Made by a program: the position numbers and the translations under genes. A DNA stretch of 24,256 bases, from positions 1-24,256 of the forward strand of contig DFIA01000086.1 in assembly GCA_002372015.1 (NCBI GenBank), in the 5' to 3' direction. Of the stretch, positions 22,712 to 24,256 are shown piece after piece (within the stretch, counting starts at the first letter, position 1; every line of letters starts with the position of its first letter). Source of the stretch: Bacteroidales bacterium UBA3709 (GTDB taxonomy: Bacteria > Bacteroidota > Bacteroidia > Bacteroidales > UBA932). The notes beneath the pieces are model-generated. The model was given only the letters and a program-made list of their open reading frames with translations. It was not told the DNA's origin and ran no database searches.

Positions 22712-23152
22712 ATGGAAATCAAATTCAAGAAGGTTCATACAGTAAAGGACCTAATAATATCAATAATAATGGTAGCTGCCGGTGCAGGCTTGTATTTCGT
22801 GAATGTAGGCTTGGGCAGTCTGTTCGGGGTTTGCGGACTCCTGATGCTGATCTTTTATAAAGCCGCTTATAAACGGGAGGGAGAAGATACTCTCCTCCGC
22901 AAAACGGCGCTGGATATTTCTAACTCATGCCGAGACTCTTTGAAGGAATTCTTGGACGGAAAAGACATGGAGCCGAAGGTGGAGACTTCCGTCAATGGCG
23001 GTAGCATCCGCTTGGAGGTTTATTACAATGCTGCGGCTTCCATAGCATACGCCCAAATGTTCGATTTTTCCAACTATGCCTATATCCCTGCAACAGAAAT
23101 CGTGGAAATACATGGTAATAAGGCAGACTCTTTTATTAGCAAGATTGTATAA
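22712..23152 (+). CDS. Small membrane protein, paralogue A of a tandem pair
   Basis: I take ATG 22712 (146 residues), 7 bases after the exchanger remnant's stop; the longer open frame from 22562 is the remnant's shadow. Two close transmembrane segments lie at about residues 14-30 and 33-48 (LIISIIMVAAGAGLYFV, LGSLFGVCGLLMLIFY). A soluble domain of about 95 residues follows, with SCRDSLKEFLDGKDMEP, GSIRLEVYYNAAASIAYAQMFDFSNYAYIPATEIVEI. I do not recognise the family. The next gene overlaps by one base (TAATG) and encodes a clearly related protein with the same layout, so the pair likely arose by duplication and may form a membrane complex. GC looks higher than in the flanks. Confidence 0.8.
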   Translation: MEIKFKKVHTVKDLIISIIMVAAGAGLYFVNVGLGSLFGVCGLLMLIFYKAAYKREGEDTLLRKTALDISNSCRDSLKEFLDGKDMEPKVETSVNGGSIRLEVYYNAAASIAYAQMFDFSNYAYIPATEIVEIHGNKADSFISKIV

Positions 23153-23607
23153 TGAAAAAGCAGGTCAGAAAAACATTCCTACCGCAGGATATCGCCGTTC
23201 TTGCGGCAATCTTTGCGGCAGGAGCCGCCTGCTTCCTTCTGGGTGAAGGATGGGGCGGTCTGGGTGTCATCATCATTATGTGCGGAGTCACGATGCTGCC
23301 ATTCTATAATCACGGTTACCGGTTGAAGGGTCAAAAAGGGCTGTTCAGGCTGAAAGAATTGTGTTTCCCGAGAGACTACAAGGACGAGATTCTTGCCTTC
23401 CTTGACGGAAAGACTGAGGACATCGACCTGCCTCCTTGGACTAAATGCGGAGCATTGGTTGATGTGTTTTGGAGAAAAAGCGATGGTTTTATGATGGCTC
23501 GTTATTTCGATTATGCTGATTTCTCTAACGGGGTTGAATACCCTCTTAGAGAAGTGTCTAGACAGAAAGTAGCCCGCATGGAGTCATTTTTATTTGATAA
23601 TAAATAA
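23152..23607 (+). CDS. Small membrane protein, paralogue B of a tandem pair
   Basis: This 151-residue protein has the same layout as paralogue A: a short basic start (MKKQVRKTFLPQD), two transmembrane segments (about 13-30 and 35-50, IAVLAAIFAAGAACFLLGEG, LGVIIIMCGVTMLPFY), then a soluble domain. Matching positions include DYKDEILAFLDGKTED (compare SCRDSLKEFLDGKDME), ALVDVFWRKSDGFMMARYFDYADFSNGVEYPLREV and a final KVARMESFLF. The tandem, one-base-overlapping arrangement implies coupled translation and equal dosage. No enzymatic motif is visible. Function unknown; a small envelope or defence-associated membrane pair is possible but unproven. Confidence 0.82.
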   Translation: MKKQVRKTFLPQDIAVLAAIFAAGAACFLLGEGWGGLGVIIIMCGVTMLPFYNHGYRLKGQKGLFRLKELCFPRDYKDEILAFLDGKTEDIDLPPWTKCGALVDVFWRKSDGFMMARYFDYADFSNGVEYPLREVSRQKVARMESFLFDNK

Positions 23608-23661
23608 CTACTCCATAGGCATTGCTATACTGCTATGCAGCTGGCTCGCCGCAGATGAAGA

Positions 23662-23725
23662 CTTTTAGTAAACTTTTAGTAAAATATGCGGGTAATAATA
23701 ATTTTACTACCCATACGACTAAAAG
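23662..23725. repeat. Tandem 11-bp repeat within an imperfect hairpin
   Basis: CTTTTAGTAAA occurs twice head to tail (23662-23672, 23673-23683). The second copy's CTTTTAGT pairs with ACTAAAAG at 23718-23725, continuing with TATG/CATA and GGTA/TACC around a 13-base AT-rich loop. No T tract follows on the plus strand, so it is not a typical terminator of the paralogue operon. It could be a recombination or protein-binding site. Confidence 0.45.
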
Positions 23726-23979
23726 CTTATAGAGTCAGCTATATGGAAATTTTGCATGAAAAGGCTTCCAAAATTGGAGGGCTTATAAACTGTCACTGAC
23801 ATTCACTCGTCCAGACCTTGCTGGTACATCAAAGGCCAAAGGAAATGCATTGATTTGGGTAATGCCTGTTAAAAAATGCAAGTCAAACTATTGCTACCAT
23901 CCACAAAAAGAAGCCAATAGACTACATTAAGTGCAGGTATGTATTAGCGATAATCTTTTCACTAATATTGTTTACCGCG

Positions 23980-24033
23980 GCCAAATGCGGTAACAAAAAA
24001 CCGCCAAATGGGGAAATGATTTTTAGCCAAATG
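23980..24033. repeat. Three GCCAAATG direct repeats at 23-bp intervals
   Basis: GCCAAATG is found at 23980-23987, 24003-24010 and 24026-24033, each exactly 23 bases from the last, with unlike sequence in between. The spacing is not a multiple of three, which argues against a coding origin. The pattern is iteron-like and could be a multi-copy protein-binding site. Confidence 0.5.
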
Positions 24034-24256
24034 AGAGAATAAGAAAGAATAAAGGATAGCAAATGATCTGCTACAGTAAATTGCGGAAATAGTTCTAAAC
24101 ATAGAAAAAAACAATTCTTTTTCCAAATTCTAAATAACTTATCTTCCATAATATTTAGTTTTTCTTTTGAACGGCAATTTATGGAATAAGTGTGTAAGTT
24201 TCAGTTAGGTTCAAATAAAAGGTTCATATTCATGCAACTTTTCTCGCCATGGCAAA

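Larger units (their letters stand above)
23608..24256. other. Long non-coding stretch with repeats and hairpins, no convincing gene
   Basis: I found no ORF here with family-like features. It holds an 11-bp tandem repeat inside a long hairpin (23662-23725), a 7-bp hairpin TTACCGC/GCGGTAA (23972-23993) and three GCCAAATG copies at exact 23-bp steps (23980, 24003, 24026). A 75-codon open frame on the minus strand (24149-23922) is AT-rich, overlaps these repeats and has no recognisable signal or domain. Confidence 0.5.

Noticed and set aside
23655..23732. 25-codon ORF starting MKTFSKLLVKYAGNN
   Set aside because: Its sequence is made of the tandem 11-mer and hairpin, so it is better explained as a repeat than as a peptide gene.
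23922..24149. 75-codon open frame on the minus strand
   Set aside because: AT-rich, no domain or signal, overlaps the GCCAAATG repeats and a hairpin, and lacks a good promoter box upstream.
1..24256. CRISPR arrays, tRNA or rRNA genes, and intact transposases or integrases
   Set aside because: No regularly spaced long repeats, no cloverleaf-like sequences or rRNA blocks, and no DDE or tyrosine recombinase motifs were found on either strand.

Overview
The window looks like chromosomal DNA of a low-GC member of the Bacteroidota, probably Bacteroidales. Several intergenic gaps carry the Bacteroidota -7 element TAnnTTTG, some with a TTTG about 18-21 nt upstream. The gene families also fit: ATP-type PEP carboxykinase, rubredoxin, exported NlpC/P60-LysM and C1-type peptidases, flavodoxin_4 proteins, and signal peptides ending in AQ. 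I saw no tRNA, rRNA, CRISPR array or intact transposase.

Left part (1-7966), mostly housekeeping. A partial pckA (-) stands back to back with an nfeD-qmcA membrane pair (+). These are followed by a HAD hydrolase, a free-methionine-(R)-sulfoxide reductase with all three family cysteines, and a 52-residue rubredoxin ending at a strong terminator. Convergent to them is a minus-strand run of a BaiN/YhiN flavoprotein, a membrane-anchored metallophosphoesterase, an MFS exporter and an EamA transporter.

Middle part (8063-12744). An exported beta-propeller protein is translationally coupled to an exported NlpC/P60-LysM peptidoglycan hydrolase. Next come a 96-residue hypothetical and a two-gene minus-strand operon of proteins I do not recognise, closed by a hairpin terminator.

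Redox part (12949-19199). An exported nitroreductase overlaps an exported papain/bleomycin-hydrolase-like peptidase. Then come a cyclophilin-like lipoprotein, a cytosolic flavodoxin followed by an exported flavodoxin, a broken NTF2-like gene, a shortened AraC regulator, a hexapeptide acetyltransferase, an ABM-type lipoprotein and a flavin reductase. Several normally cytosolic flavin or redox folds carry export signals, which suggests envelope electron-transfer or detoxification chemistry.

Right part (19263-24256), accessory. A promoter and an intrinsic-terminator-like structured RNA lie directly in front of a 646-residue unknown protein whose C-terminal half recalls TerD-like beta-sandwiches, followed by a 131-residue unknown partner. 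After a doubtful serine-rich ORF comes a patch that reads as more GC-rich. It holds a Na+/Ca2+ exchanger gene reduced by an internal deletion and two tandem paralogous small membrane proteins. The last 650 bases have no convincing gene but contain an 11-bp tandem repeat within a hairpin and three GCCAAATG copies spaced exactly 23 bp apart.
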